A DNA stretch of 35,713 bases from Candidatus Onthocola gallistercoris (GCA_018715345.1 DVLT01000048.1:1-35713); one strand, 5' to 3'; positions 15,725-24,378 are shown, counted from the first letter of the stretch. The notes: generated by a model from the letters alone, not told the origin. Made by a program: numbers and translations.

Positions 15725-16704
15725 ATGTATAAAATAATGGATGAAGCGGGTAATGTGTATACCCAGTATACTTATGCCAAGGAAGCGGATTTTGAAAGGA
15801 TGATCGTTGCCAATGCGGACAGGATTTTCGGCTCCGCAGGCATCTACTTTGATATAAAAAACTGATCGGCAAACCTAAAAAAGGCGCGACGATACCGGAT
15901 GGCTATTATCTGGATCTGACATTTCATAACGATCCCCGGCTGTATCTTGTGGAAGTGGAGCTGAACAGCCACGACGTGTACGGACACATTGGCGAACAGA
16001 TACTCCGATTCGGCATTTCCACGGAAACCGATAAATACAGGATCAAGAACTGCCTTCTTGACGACGTGAACAAGGATGCTGATAAGGGGAAAAAACTGGA
16101 AAGCTATTTTTTAAGATCAAGATACAGCAATATCAATGAACTTTTGGACAAAGTCATATTTGAGAATAAGCCTTCGGCCATCATTGTGATCGATAAGGCA
16201 ACGGATGAACTGTATCATGTGATGGCGCAACTGACCATGTCCACCGAAGTTATCGAAGCCCAGACGTATGTATGCGGAGATAAAAAGCTGCATCGTTTTA
16301 CACCCTTTAAGGATGAAGTTATGACAGATCTGCCGTCGGATGTGGACGCGGATGAATTGGACACGATCGTAGTACCTGCGCGGGAAGAAGGTTTCAATGA
16401 AGAATATTTAAAAAATAATCGTTGGTTTGCGATCCGCATTTCCAGCGCCATGATCGATAAGATCAAATATATTGCCGCATACCAGGTGGCTCCCGTTTCC
16501 GGCATCACATACATTGCGGATGTGGACCGGATAGAAAAATATAAAGATACAAATAAATATATTGTCTATTTTAAAGACGGCACTGTGAGAAAGATCAATA
16601 AGGTTTCTTTGGGAAAAAAGAAGGGACTGGCGCCTCAGACCCCCAAATATTCTTCGCATAAAGCGATTCTGACGGCCAAAGCATTGGATGATCTGTGGGA
16701 TTGA
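15725..16704 (+). pseudogene. Frameshifted nuclease-like protein of unknown family
   Basis: An AGGAGGAGAAT ribosome site precedes ATG 15725, which opens MYKIMDEAGNVYTQYTYAKE and runs to a TGA at 15863. The reading continues without a gap in the next frame from CTG 15862 to the stop at 16704 (LIGKPKKGATIPDGYYLDLT, then NDPRLYLVEVELNSHDVYGH). The break falls in a run of six A at 15856-15861; one extra A would restore a protein of about 326 residues. The pattern of a Asp before LYLVEVEL suggests a PD-(D/E)xK-like fold, but this is weak. A late start within the second part (GTG 15949) would lose that motif. Either a true single-base deletion or a sequencing error in the homopolymer. Confidence 0.8.
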
Positions 16705-16853
16705 TCTGGCAGCGCCTATATTATGTGTAAGTGTAAAATCGCCATGGCATAACGAGTTTTAAAACGATAAAACTGACTGTAAAAAGCGGGCGCCAAAAGC
16801 CATATTTATATAGATCAAAAGCATACAAACGAAATGATACGGCAACCATAGAG

Positions 16854-17045
16854 GTGGATACACTGGAGTTATCAAGACTGATTTTAGAAGGGAAAAATAT
16901 TAGATTTGAAGAACTGCCATGTGAAGATCAAGAACTGACGTTTGATATTTTATGTCGAAAATTAAAAGAATGCATTAAATATGTCGAGTTTGGCAAATCA
17001 AAGACAATGCAGCTGCTGAAAGAAATGAGTAAAAAAGGTGGATAG
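16854..17045 (+). CDS. Small hypothetical protein
   Basis: A 63-residue acidic/basic mixed helical protein starting at GTG (16854), with only a weak AGAGG upstream. It reads ELSRLILEGKNIRFEELP, then LCRKLKECIKYVEFGKSKTM. No family recognised. The frame is clean and the composition protein-like, but it lies amid decayed genes and might be a fragment. Confidence 0.45.
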   Translation: MDTLELSRLILEGKNIRFEELPCEDQELTFDILCRKLKECIKYVEFGKSKTMQLLKEMSKKGG

Positions 17046-17145
17046 CCGTTGTCATGAACTGTATGAAATAATATTTTACAACATCATTTACCACTTGATG
17101 AGTTCCGAACATATTAAGTAGAACAGTTCCTTTAAAAATACAGCG

Positions 17146-17559
17146 CTATTCATCTGTATAATATTGTTCAGCCCATGGTCTGAATTTTTGGAATACTGCT
17201 TGATTTCTTGGTTGAATGTCTAAATCAGCGTAATGATTTTTATAATATTGGTCAGCTAAGGCTTCTAAAATTACTTGTTCGTCAATGGTATCGTCTGAGA
17301 GCAAGTCATTGATAGTTTGATTTACTGTTGTGTAGTATAATCCATTCTTGGAGGCAATCTGTATATGGTTACGCTCACATTCTTCTTTTGTGTATACATA
17401 TATCGGCGCCTCTGTTGTCCAGTTGCACAGTCCGAGAAATTCTGCTGCGGATACAAGGCAAAGCACATAGTCCGTATCAGCTAGAGCTTTGCGGAAATAT
17501 TGAGACTTGTATGCAGATTTTTCATATGATGTTATGTCTTTGATGATTTTTGCTTTCAT
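17146..17559 (-). CDS. AbiEi-like antitoxin or regulator, orphan
   Basis: A 137-residue protein starting ATGAAAGC with GAAGGCGGTG upstream. The middle (YVLCLVSAAEFLGLCNWTTE, PIYVYTKEECERN) and the second half (NGLYYTTVNQTINDLLSD, then DEQVILEALADQYYKNHYAD) resemble the C-terminal part of AbiEi-type antitoxins and related Clostridial proteins, where the start is usually a winged helix. The N-terminal domain appears short here. No nucleotidyltransferase toxin (AbiEii) is adjacent, so it is an orphan or a remnant. The family call is tentative. Confidence 0.55.
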   Translation of the reverse strand: MKAKIIKDITSYEKSAYKSQYFRKALADTDYVLCLVSAAEFLGLCNWTTEAPIYVYTKEECERNHIQIASKNGLYYTTVNQTINDLLSDDTIDEQVILEALADQYYKNHYADLDIQPRNQAVFQKFRPWAEQYYTDE

Positions 17560-17612
17560 ATCACACCGCCTTCATCATGGAATTTCATGCATTGTTCCAG
17601 GATATGGGAAAA

Positions 17613-17652
17613 GATCTGTTCAAACAGATCCTTATCCTTTAGGATAATTATA
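17613..17652 (-). promoter_or_regulatory. Extended -10 promoter and leader hairpin of the AbiEi-like gene
   Basis: On the minus strand TGGTATAAT (TATAAT at 17652-17647) is an extended -10 element. About 17 bases later the perfect hairpin GATCTGTT-TG-AACAGATC (17630-17613) is followed by TTTT. The hairpin lies in the leader about 54 bases before the start and could act as an attenuator or binding site. Confidence 0.5.
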
Positions 17653-17757
17653 CCATGCGAGGAGAATGTACCGCTTAATTTTTGAGTTGATAAAGGGATT
17701 TTTTTCGTGATAAAAAGAGGGAAGATAATTGGAATGTTGACAACCACAGAAGAAAAG

Positions 17758-17831
17758 CCCCGGCGTAAACCGGGGACCTTGTCTACAGTCTGTGACCCGG
17801 AGAGAATCCCGCCGGGTCTGTTTTTGTTTTA
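17758..17831 (+). terminator. Tandem GC hairpins with T run
   Basis: CCCCGG (17758-17763) pairs with CCGGGG (17770-17775). Further on GACCCGG (17794-17800) pairs with CCGGGTC (17812-17818) and is followed by TGTTTTTGTTTT. The second is a good intrinsic terminator on the plus strand, but no plus-strand gene ends nearby. It may be a leftover of a lost gene or the edge of an element. Confidence 0.65.
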
Positions 17832-17934
17832 CAGAGAAGCAAGATAAAAATCAATGCCTTTGATAATCTTGTCAGCAGTCTCCTGTATTGTTTTCATCGA
17901 CTGCAAGACACACATGACGTGGGGTCTCAGTTCC

Positions 17935-18549
17935 CTATATCACAGTTCTGAAGGTCATGCCTTCTGGATTGAACCTGTAAACATGGTCTGACAGGCGAAC
18001 ATGATCCGCATCAGCAAGTGCAGATGCAAGGTCTTTTAAGTACTCTTTAAACCGTGGCAGTCTGCTCTCTGTTTCCAGACACTGTGCCGAGACAAGGATG
18101 ACCTCATCATCCGACACAGGGAATATATACACTGCGGAGTGTTGAAAAACGTCACATATAGTCTGCCGTCCGGAATCCGTGATCAGAAGACCTGCTCCGA
18201 GGTATGAGTTGCTGTTCGTCAACGCGTATATGTCCAGAATTTCTTCTGGAATGCCACGCGGCTTTGAGATATGGTTCATGTATATATCATAGGAACGGTC
18301 GTTAACAGACCGAACAAGGTCTATCGGCTCTATGCTGTAATGCTCGCATAGATGCCGTGTGACCGGGAACAGCTTGTCATCGCTCTCCACGTAGTAGATA
18401 ACCTCAATATCTTCGAGCCCTGTTTCGTAGTTTTTCACCATGAATGCAGGTGATGTTGTCACCGGCGCCAGAATAGGATAAAGACTGTTCAGGATATCTT
18501 CTCTTTCATAATCTCTGAGCATCGGGTCTAAATTTTCATCGTATGGCAT
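17935..18549 (-). CDS. DUF5688-type protein
   Basis: A 204-residue protein. The second ATG (18549) is chosen because AAAGGGAG would touch the first ATG (18558). It resembles DUF5688 proteins common in Lachnospiraceae: RDYEREDILNSLYPIL, then LEDIEVIYYVE, then the C-terminal GAGLLITDSGRQTICDVF and VYIFPVSDDEVILV. Function of the family is unknown. No signal peptide or membrane segment. The fragment just upstream on the same strand (18578-18733) is a plausible former partner. Family call by recollection of the pattern. Confidence 0.75.
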   Translation of the reverse strand: MPYDENLDPMLRDYEREDILNSLYPILAPVTTSPAFMVKNYETGLEDIEVIYYVESDDKLFPVTRHLCEHYSIEPIDLVRSVNDRSYDIYMNHISKPRGIPEEILDIYALTNSNSYLGAGLLITDSGRQTICDVFQHSAVYIFPVSDDEVILVSAQCLETESRLPRFKEYLKDLASALADADHVRLSDHVYRFNPEGMTFRTVI

Positions 18550-18577
18550 AACTATCATCTCCCTTTGTCTTTATATA

Positions 18578-18733
18578 TCACATTGTATAAGCATTACAGT
18601 CTGTAAGCAAGCAAAAAGCTACTTCTGCAATATCTTTTGCTATAGCATCGTAGACAGAGAAGCAGCAGACGCCGTGTCCGGCATCTGAAATCTCGAATTT
18701 CGTCTGACGACCTTGCAGGTAGACTTTAACTGT
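18578..18733 (-). pseudogene. N-terminally truncated small protein upstream of DUF5688 gene
   Basis: The minus-strand frame ends VKVYLQGRQTKFEISDAGHG, then FSVYDAIAKDIAEVAFCLLT, then DCNAYTM. It is protein-like and shares the strand and spacing (19 bases) of the DUF5688 gene, but no start codon with a ribosome site lies in the right place. The frame runs on into the oppositely oriented acetyltransferase fragment. The 5' end was probably lost at a junction near 18733. Confidence 0.5.
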
Positions 18734-18739
18734 ATCATG

Positions 18740-19003
18740 ATGCCATTTCGTTATCGTTTTCAGTATACAGTTACGAGTGAAAAAGTGTTTACGCAACAAC
18801 AGATACAAGATCTGTTTTTGTCGGTTCGTTGGGTATCAGGTCAATATTCCGAACAGTTATATAAAACCCTCTTAAATTCGCAAACTGTTTTGACAGCATG
18901 GGACAGGGATAAATTAGTGGGATTGCAGGCAGAATATCAGCGATTTGGTTTTCAGATCATGGAGGACGGTGTTGCTATGCAGTCTGTTAATAAGAATTTT
19001 TAA
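18740..19003 (+). pseudogene. GNAT acetyltransferase with internal deletion
   Basis: An 87-residue frame. The first 60 residues look like the N-terminus of a small GNAT acetyltransferase (FLSVRWVSGQYSEQLYKTLL, then TVLTAWDRDKLVGL). It then jumps directly to a GNAT C-terminus (YQRFGFQIMEDGVAMQ). The central part, which carries the acetyl-CoA binding R/Q-x-x-G-x-G/A loop and would be 50-60 residues long, is missing without any frame break. The product is therefore very unlikely to be active. ATG 18737 is an equally possible start. Confidence 0.7.
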
Positions 19004-19019
19004 AAGAGGGAATAGAAAA

Positions 19020-19349
19020 ATGAGAAAATTGAGATTTGACGACCACAATGATTTGATCGGTATTTCTGATTTGCGTCTGGGAACAAATGATTTTATCAAT
19101 ACATACGCAGGCCAAATTGGGTATAGTGTTCGCCACTCGCAAAGAGGAAAAGGTTACGCTTCAGAGATACTCAGGCTTACGCTGACAGAAGCCATTCAGT
19201 GTGGTTTTTCTAAGATACTTATTACCTGTGACGAACCTAATATCGCGTCTGCTAAAGTAATAGAAAAGAACGGGGGGATTTTTGAAAAAACTATCCCACA
19301 CCCCGGTTTCCCTGATGTGAAGCGGTATTATGTCCAGCTATCTAAATAG
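19020..19349 (+). pseudogene. GNAT acetyltransferase, N-terminally truncated
   Basis: A 109-residue frame with a GNAT core: LIGISDLRLGTNDFINTYAG, GYSVRHSQRGKGYASEILRL (acetyl-CoA loop QRGKGYA), and CDEPNIASAKVIEKNGG. Full-length relatives have about 60 more residues before this core. It belongs to a different GNAT subfamily from the fragment just upstream, so the two are not halves of one gene. It starts 16 bases after that frame ends. AAAGAGGG lies upstream of the ATG, so some expression is possible. Confidence 0.65.
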
Positions 19350-19518
19350 CAAAGCCAGCCGAGCCAGCGGGCGATCAAGATGAACGGCGCATATACGCCG
19401 CCGCCTCGCGCTATTTTCAGAGAGGGGGACTACAGTTTTACTACTACTGAGAAAAGAGAAGTGAATAATGTGAATGCATTGATCCGGGAGAGCTGATGGT
19501 ATCTGCTGGATCTTTTGC

Positions 19519-19572
19519 ATTATTCCGATAAACGCAAAATATTATTCCGATAGCGTTGCTATTATTCCGATA
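19519..19572 (+). repeat. Three direct repeats upstream of the fic gene
   Basis: ATTATTCCGATA occurs at 19519-19530, 19541-19552 and 19561-19572, that is at 22- and 20-base steps, close to two helical turns. The last copy ends 37 bases before the fic start. A weaker partial copy (TATTATTTTC) follows. This looks like an operator array; the likely ligand is the DNA-binding N-terminal domain of the Fic protein itself, which is inference. Confidence 0.8.
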
Positions 19573-19609
19573 ATGGGATATATTATTTTCTAAGCGAGGT
19601 GAAATGCTT

Positions 19610-20503
19610 ATGTATATGTCAGTGAAACAAGCAGCAGAGAAGTGGGGAATTTCAGACAGAAGAGTACGAATCTTATGCTCAGAAGGAAAAATCCCGGGAG
19701 TTATCCGTGAGGGACGTAGTTGGAAGATTCCGGAAGAGGCAAAGAAACCGGAGGATGGTCGATATAGATCTGCAGCGAGTCTGTTAGAGATGATTGACCG
19801 AAAGAAAGCAGAATTGGACACCAGGCGCCCATTGACAGAAGGGGAGGCAGAGCGTCTTACAGAAGAATTTGTGGTGGAGTATACCTATAATTCCAATGCG
19901 ATTGAAGGTAATACGCTGACCTTGCGGGAAACAGATATGGTGCTGCGTGGTCTCACAATTGATCAAAAGCCTCTCAAAGACCATATGGAGGCGGTCGGAC
20001 ATAAAGAAGCTTTTTATTTTGTACGGGATTTGGTAAAGGAGCGGGAGCCATTATCAGAGAGTGTTATAAAGCAGATTCATTATCTGGTACTGGCGGATAA
20101 AAAAGATGACCGTGGGGTTTATAGAAGAGTTCCAGTAAGAATTATGGGGGCAAAACATGAACCGGTACAGCCTTATCTTATTCAACCTAAGATGGAGCAG
20201 TTGCTGGAAGCTTATAGGAACAGCACCGAGCATATCATTCCCAGGCTCGCGCGATTTCATATCGAATTTGAAGGCATTCATCCGTTTATAGACGGTAATG
20301 GCCGTACGGGGCGGTTGCTTGTAAATCTGGAACTGATGAAAGCAGGATATCTGCCGATTGATATTAAATTTACAGATCGGATTGCTTATTACAATGCTTT
20401 TGATGAATATCATGTAAATCATAATCTGAATGCGATGGAAAAGTTGTTTGCTGGGTATGTGAATACAAGGTTAGACAGCTATCTGGCAATGTTGGAAGAA
20501 TGA
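19610..20503 (+). CDS. Fic-family protein with N-terminal helix-turn-helix
   Basis: A 297-residue protein; ATG 19610 fits GCGAGGTG best, with 19604 and 19616 as alternatives. The N-terminus MSVKQAAEKWGISDRRVRIL, then SEGKIPGVIREGRSWKIPE, is a MerR/excisionase-like helix-turn-helix. The Fic core has an intact catalytic motif HPFIDGNGRTGR (His at residue 224) and an inhibitory motif SNAIEGN about 125 residues earlier, placing it with Fic proteins whose N-terminal helix blocks ATP binding. Fic enzymes usually transfer AMP from ATP to target proteins. The complete motifs suggest a working, self-inhibited enzyme. The three direct repeats before it suggest autoregulation. Target unknown. Confidence 0.92.
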   Translation: MYMSVKQAAEKWGISDRRVRILCSEGKIPGVIREGRSWKIPEEAKKPEDGRYRSAASLLEMIDRKKAELDTRRPLTEGEAERLTEEFVVEYTYNSNAIEGNTLTLRETDMVLRGLTIDQKPLKDHMEAVGHKEAFYFVRDLVKEREPLSESVIKQIHYLVLADKKDDRGVYRRVPVRIMGAKHEPVQPYLIQPKMEQLLEAYRNSTEHIIPRLARFHIEFEGIHPFIDGNGRTGRLLVNLELMKAGYLPIDIKFTDRIAYYNAFDEYHVNHNLNAMEKLFAGYVNTRLDSYLAMLEE

Positions 20504-20526
20504 AAATATTGTGGAGGTGTGTGGAA

Positions 20527-20699
20527 ATGTTTGTTTCAGAATATTTAGGTTTAGACGATGAATTGGACAAAATGTGGGTATTTGATTGTGTCCTGGATAA
20601 TGACAGTGGATTTTAAATATTAAAAGTGATAAAAAAGTACCAGAATTGTTATTGATTGCTTCAACGGCAAAAGCGGCGGCAAGCACATATTTAAAATAA
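20527..20699 (+). pseudogene. Frameshifted N-terminal gene fragment
   Basis: After a GGAGG site, ATG 20527 opens MFVSEYLGLDDELDKMWVFD, then CVLDNDSGF, and stops at 20614-20616. The neighbouring frame continues NIKSDKKVPELLLIASTAKA to a stop at 20697-20699. The YLGL...VFDxxLDxDSxFxIN pattern recalls a family of Clostridial hypothetical proteins that I cannot name. It lies 23 bases after fic and is likely a broken downstream gene. Confidence 0.5.
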
Positions 20700-20949
20700 G
20701 ATATTGCGTAGTTTGCGCATAGAATGCTGTGGTCAAACGTTTTTGTAACACTTGTGGCTAAAAAAGAGGCGGGAGTACCGACAGAGCCTTGGTATGGTTG
20801 CATAACCAGTCCAAGAAAATGTCCGCATCCCCAAATAAGTATTAAATTAAGTGGCAAATCGTGGTAATTTATAATATACTGGTTTTGAATTTATTATAGA
20901 AAAAACTAGATAATGCCAGAAAAACCAATAAAAGAAAGGTGCTTAAAAA
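20700..20949. other. Gap with a possible further gene fragment
   Basis: In the same frame as the preceding fragment, after two stops, an open stretch at 20724-20867 reads MLWSNVFVTLVAKKEAGVPT, then EPWYGCITSPRKCPHPQISI. It has no ribosome site and no family is recognised. TATAAT at 20870-20875 may be the -10 element for the phosphatase gene; its -35 is weak. Confidence 0.4.
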
Positions 20950-21420
20950 ATGATTAAAATACTATTCATCTGCCACGGCAATATTTGCCGTTCGCCGATG
21001 GCGGAATTCATTTTCAAGGCTCTGGTGAAAAAAGAAGGGCTGAGCGATTATTTTGAAATCGCCTCCGCGGCCACAAGCCAGGAGGCGCTGGGCTATCCGG
21101 TACACCGGGGAACCCGGAAGAAACTGGCGGAAGTGGGCATCTCCACAGAAGGCAAACGGGCGGTGCAGATGACACGGTTGGATTATAAACGCTACGATTA
21201 CCTGATCGGTATGGACGACTGGAATATCCGCAACATTCTGGGGATCACCGGTCCGGATACGGATCATAAGATCTATAAACTGCTGGATTTCACCAGCCGT
21301 CCGGGGGATATTGCCGACCCCTGGTATACAGGAAACTTTGACGACACCTATAAAGATGTGCTGGAAGGCTGCAAAGGTCTGCTTCAGCATATCATTGATA
21401 AAAGAGAGATCAGCCGATAA
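20950..21420 (+). CDS. Low-molecular-weight protein-tyrosine phosphatase
   Basis: A 156-residue protein, the normal length. The phosphate-binding loop CHGNICRS (Cys8 to Ser15) fits the C-x5-R-S signature with nucleophile Cys8 and Arg14. The general acid Asp lies in the C-terminal DPWYTGNFDDTYKD motif. Such enzymes dephosphorylate protein tyrosines or, in Gram-positives, sometimes arginines; the substrate is not visible here. AAAGAAAGGTGC precedes the start. It lies 17 bases before the adenine deaminase gene and is probably co-transcribed. Confidence 0.93.
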   Translation: MIKILFICHGNICRSPMAEFIFKALVKKEGLSDYFEIASAATSQEALGYPVHRGTRKKLAEVGISTEGKRAVQMTRLDYKRYDYLIGMDDWNIRNILGITGPDTDHKIYKLLDFTSRPGDIADPWYTGNFDDTYKDVLEGCKGLLQHIIDKREISR

Positions 21421-21437
21421 AGGCAGGAGGATGATAT

Positions 21438-23198
21438 ATGTATACGGCAGATATTCTGAAACAGGAACTAAAAGCAGCAGCAGGAGAACAGATGCTGGAT
21501 CTGAGAATTGATAACGTTTTGCTGGTCAATGTTTTTACGAATGAAATCTATCCGGCGTCCATAGGTATTTATAATCAGAAAATCGTCAGCGTCAATTCCT
21601 CCCGGACACGGGAAGCAAGAGAAGTCATCGACGCCAAGGGTGCATATGCGGTACCAGGTTTTATCGATGGCCATATCCATATCGAAACCACTCTGCTGAC
21701 GCCGGAAGCTTTGGGCGAAGTGATCATCCCCTGGGGAACGACCACGCTGTGTATCGATGCCATGGAGATTGCCAATGTGGCGGGGATCGACGGCCTGCTG
21801 GCTATGGTAAAAGATTCGGAAAAGCTGCCCTTCCGCCTGTATATGGAGATACCCTCCAGGGTGCCGACGGCTCCGGGACTGGAAACCACCGGCGGTGTAC
21901 TGGGAGTGGAGGAAGTGACTCAGCTTCTGAAGCTGGATGCCTCTGTCAGTCTGGGCGAACTGGATCCATCCAAGGTTCTTGGAATGAAAGAAGAATATTT
22001 GGAAAAGATCCTGGCAAGTCTCGGCCAGCGAAAGATATGCAACGGCCATGCCATTGGCCTGGAGACAGATGATCTGAATATTTACGGGGCAGGACACCTG
22101 TCCGATGACCACGAATCGGTTTATTATGAAGAGCTGCTGGACAGGCTGCGCCTGGGGATCATGCCCCTGGTGCGTGAAGGCAGCAGCGAACGGAATGTGG
22201 AGCGGCTGATGAAGGGTGTGATCGAACACCATCTGCCCACGGAAAATATCATGTTCTGTACCGACGATAAACACGTGAATGATATTTATGAAGAAGGCCA
22301 TATCAGCTTCAACATACAAAAAACCATTGATCTGGGTATGGATCCGGTGGAAGCGATCAAAATCGCGACCATCAATGCGGCGAAACATTTCCGGCTGGAA
22401 GATAAGATCGGCTGCATTGCCCCGGGAAGATACGCGGATATCGTTTTGCTGAAAGATTTACATAAGATCAAACCATGGATGGTGATCAAAGACGGCCGGG
22501 TGGTCGCGGATGAGAATGGAGCCAGACCTTGTCCACAGAAGGCCTATCCGGAAAAACTGTTGGATACGGTACATATTTCACCAGCTTTTTCGGCAGCGGA
22601 TTTCCGGCTGAAAGCAGAAGGAAAACGGGCAAAATGCCGGATCATATCCATGATACCGGATCAGATCATCAACGATGAGATCCAAGAATGGATGGAAGTG
22701 GATCATGGGGAGATCCATGCGGATGTATCCCGGGATATCCTGAAATTGTCAGTGGTGGAACGCTACGGAAAGAACGGCCGGGTATCCACCGCCCTTGTCA
22801 AAGGTTTTGGCCTGAAATCCGGTGCGCTGGCCTCTTCTGTTTCCCATGACCATCACAATATCGTGGTGGTGGGAACCAATGACGAAGATATGGCGGTGGC
22901 TGTGAAAGAGCTCCAGCGGCTCCATGGCGGCTTCGCTTCGGCAAAAGACGGACAGGTGGTGGATTCCCTGGCTCTGCCTTTGGGCGGCCTGATGAGTCTG
23001 CTTCCTGCATCGGAAGTGATGGAACGGATGAATGAGATGAATGCTGCCGTGGAGAAGATGGGCTGCCCGATGAAAGCCCCATTCATGTCCCTGTCCTTTA
23101 TTTCTCTGCCCACAGTGCCCCAACTGGGCCTGACCGATTACGGTCTGATCGATGTACTTGGTCATAAGATCATCGACCTGGTGATCGAGACGGAATAG
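21438..23198 (+). CDS. ade: Adenine deaminase
   Basis: A 586-residue protein of the bacterial Ade family within the amidohydrolase superfamily. The N-terminal metal motif GFIDGHIHIETT has His79 and His81. Further motifs are PSRVPTAPGLETTGGVL, LGELDPSKVLG, CNGHAIGLETDDLNIYGAG, SDDHESV, FCTDDKHVNDIYEEGHI and the C-terminal GGLMSLLPASEVMERMNEMN. It hydrolyses adenine to hypoxanthine and ammonia for purine salvage. AGGCAGGAGGATGAT precedes the ATG. The length and motifs are all in order. Confidence 0.96.
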   Translation: MYTADILKQELKAAAGEQMLDLRIDNVLLVNVFTNEIYPASIGIYNQKIVSVNSSRTREAREVIDAKGAYAVPGFIDGHIHIETTLLTPEALGEVIIPWGTTTLCIDAMEIANVAGIDGLLAMVKDSEKLPFRLYMEIPSRVPTAPGLETTGGVLGVEEVTQLLKLDASVSLGELDPSKVLGMKEEYLEKILASLGQRKICNGHAIGLETDDLNIYGAGHLSDDHESVYYEELLDRLRLGIMPLVREGSSERNVERLMKGVIEHHLPTENIMFCTDDKHVNDIYEEGHISFNIQKTIDLGMDPVEAIKIATINAAKHFRLEDKIGCIAPGRYADIVLLKDLHKIKPWMVIKDGRVVADENGARPCPQKAYPEKLLDTVHISPAFSAADFRLKAEGKRAKCRIISMIPDQIINDEIQEWMEVDHGEIHADVSRDILKLSVVERYGKNGRVSTALVKGFGLKSGALASSVSHDHHNIVVVGTNDEDMAVAVKELQRLHGGFASAKDGQVVDSLALPLGGLMSLLPASEVMERMNEMNAAVEKMGCPMKAPFMSLSFISLPTVPQLGLTDYGLIDVLGHKIIDLVIETE

Positions 23199-23265
23199 TT
23201 TCAGTCAATCTTCAGGGACACGGCGCATATAATAAAGGGAAATTCATGTAATAAGAGGTAGGATC

Positions 23266-24324
23266 ATGGCGAAAACAGGGATTGATGTCAGTTCTGTCAA
23301 TGGAGTGATTCCTTTTGATGCCCTCAAGTCCCAGATCGATTTTGCCATCATCCGGTGCGGATATGGCAATGACTCCATTTCCCAGGATGACAGTCAGTAT
23401 GAAAGAAATGTGAGGGAATGCGAGCGGCTGGGCATACCTTACGGCGTATATTTTTATTCCTACGCGCTGGATCTGGATGAAGCGGACAGCGAGGCCAGAC
23501 ACTGTCTGCGCCTGCTAAAAAAAGCATCGCCCACCTATGGCGTGTGGTTTGACATGGAGGATGGGGACGGTTATAAAGCCCGAAACGGCTTTCCTTCCAA
23601 GGATATGCTGGTCCGCATATGCGAGCGGTTTTTAAAAACGGTGGAAGACGCCGGCTACTATGTGGGGCTGTATGCCAGTCTGTCCTGGCTGAACGGTTAT
23701 CTGGATGACCGGCGGCTGGATCGGTTTGACAAATGGGTGGCCCAGTGGGCGCAGACCCCCACTTATAAAGGTGCTTTTGGCATGTGGCAATATACGAGCA
23801 CACTGAGATTGAGCGGTTATAGCGGAAATCTGGATGGAGACAAAGCCTTTTATGATTATCCGGCGCTGACGGTGAAGAATCCTTCACAGCCGGAGGAAAA
23901 GCCGGAACCGGATCCGTCGGATACGGAGGTGACTGTGTCCGGAAGCGGAGTCAATTTCCGGGAAGATGCCTATGTGGGCGCGCCGGTGATCGCAGTGCTT
24001 GGAAGGGACAGCCGTCTGACCTGGCTGTGGGATGACGGTTGGGGTTGGTCCAAATGCCGATACAACGGGAAAGAAGGATTTATCACCAACGAATATCTTT
24101 CCGGGAAAACCGGCCTGTCCACGTATAAAAAGGCTCGGGTTTTTGGTAATGATGTAAATGTGCGGAACATGCCTTCATTATCTGGCCGGGTGATCGACAG
24201 TCTGTGGTGGGGCAATGAACTTACAGTCATTTCCATCGATCCCAACAACTGGATACGGGCGGAAGTAAACGGAGTTTATGGATATGTGAAATATGATTCC
24301 ACTTATATTAAAATACTGAACTGA
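23266..24324 (+). CDS. GH25 lysozyme-like hydrolase with two SH3 domains
   Basis: A 352-residue protein. Residues 1 to about 200 form a glycoside hydrolase family 25 domain: TGIDVSSVNGVI with the catalytic-type Asp near residue 7, then IRCGYG, YGVYFYSYAL, the acidic pair in YGVWFDMEDGD, and FGMWQYTST at the end. A Pro/Glu linker (SQPEEKPEPDPSD) leads to two bacterial SH3 repeats (VNFREDAYVGAPVIAVLG and VNVRNMPSLSGRVIDSLWWG) that likely bind the cell wall. GH25 enzymes cut the muramic-acid linkage of peptidoglycan. No signal peptide is seen, so export would need a holin-like or other route, as for phage endolysins, but no phage gene is nearby. AAGAGGTAGGATC precedes the start. Confidence 0.92.
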   Translation: MAKTGIDVSSVNGVIPFDALKSQIDFAIIRCGYGNDSISQDDSQYERNVRECERLGIPYGVYFYSYALDLDEADSEARHCLRLLKKASPTYGVWFDMEDGDGYKARNGFPSKDMLVRICERFLKTVEDAGYYVGLYASLSWLNGYLDDRRLDRFDKWVAQWAQTPTYKGAFGMWQYTSTLRLSGYSGNLDGDKAFYDYPALTVKNPSQPEEKPEPDPSDTEVTVSGSGVNFREDAYVGAPVIAVLGRDSRLTWLWDDGWGWSKCRYNGKEGFITNEYLSGKTGLSTYKKARVFGNDVNVRNMPSLSGRVIDSLWWGNELTVISIDPNNWIRAEVNGVYGYVKYDSTYIKILN

Positions 24325-24378
24325 TCATGGGAGGGCCGGAAACGGTTTCCATGAAATATAATATAGATTGCAGGACAG

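Noticed and set aside
17556-17747. Minus-strand 63-codon frame before the AbiEi-like gene
   Set aside because: It runs through an extended -10 promoter and a leader hairpin, and lacks a ribosome site.
20471-20857. Minus-strand 128-codon frame after fic
   Set aside because: It overlaps the end of the intact fic gene and has no ribosome site; the plus strand better explains the first half.
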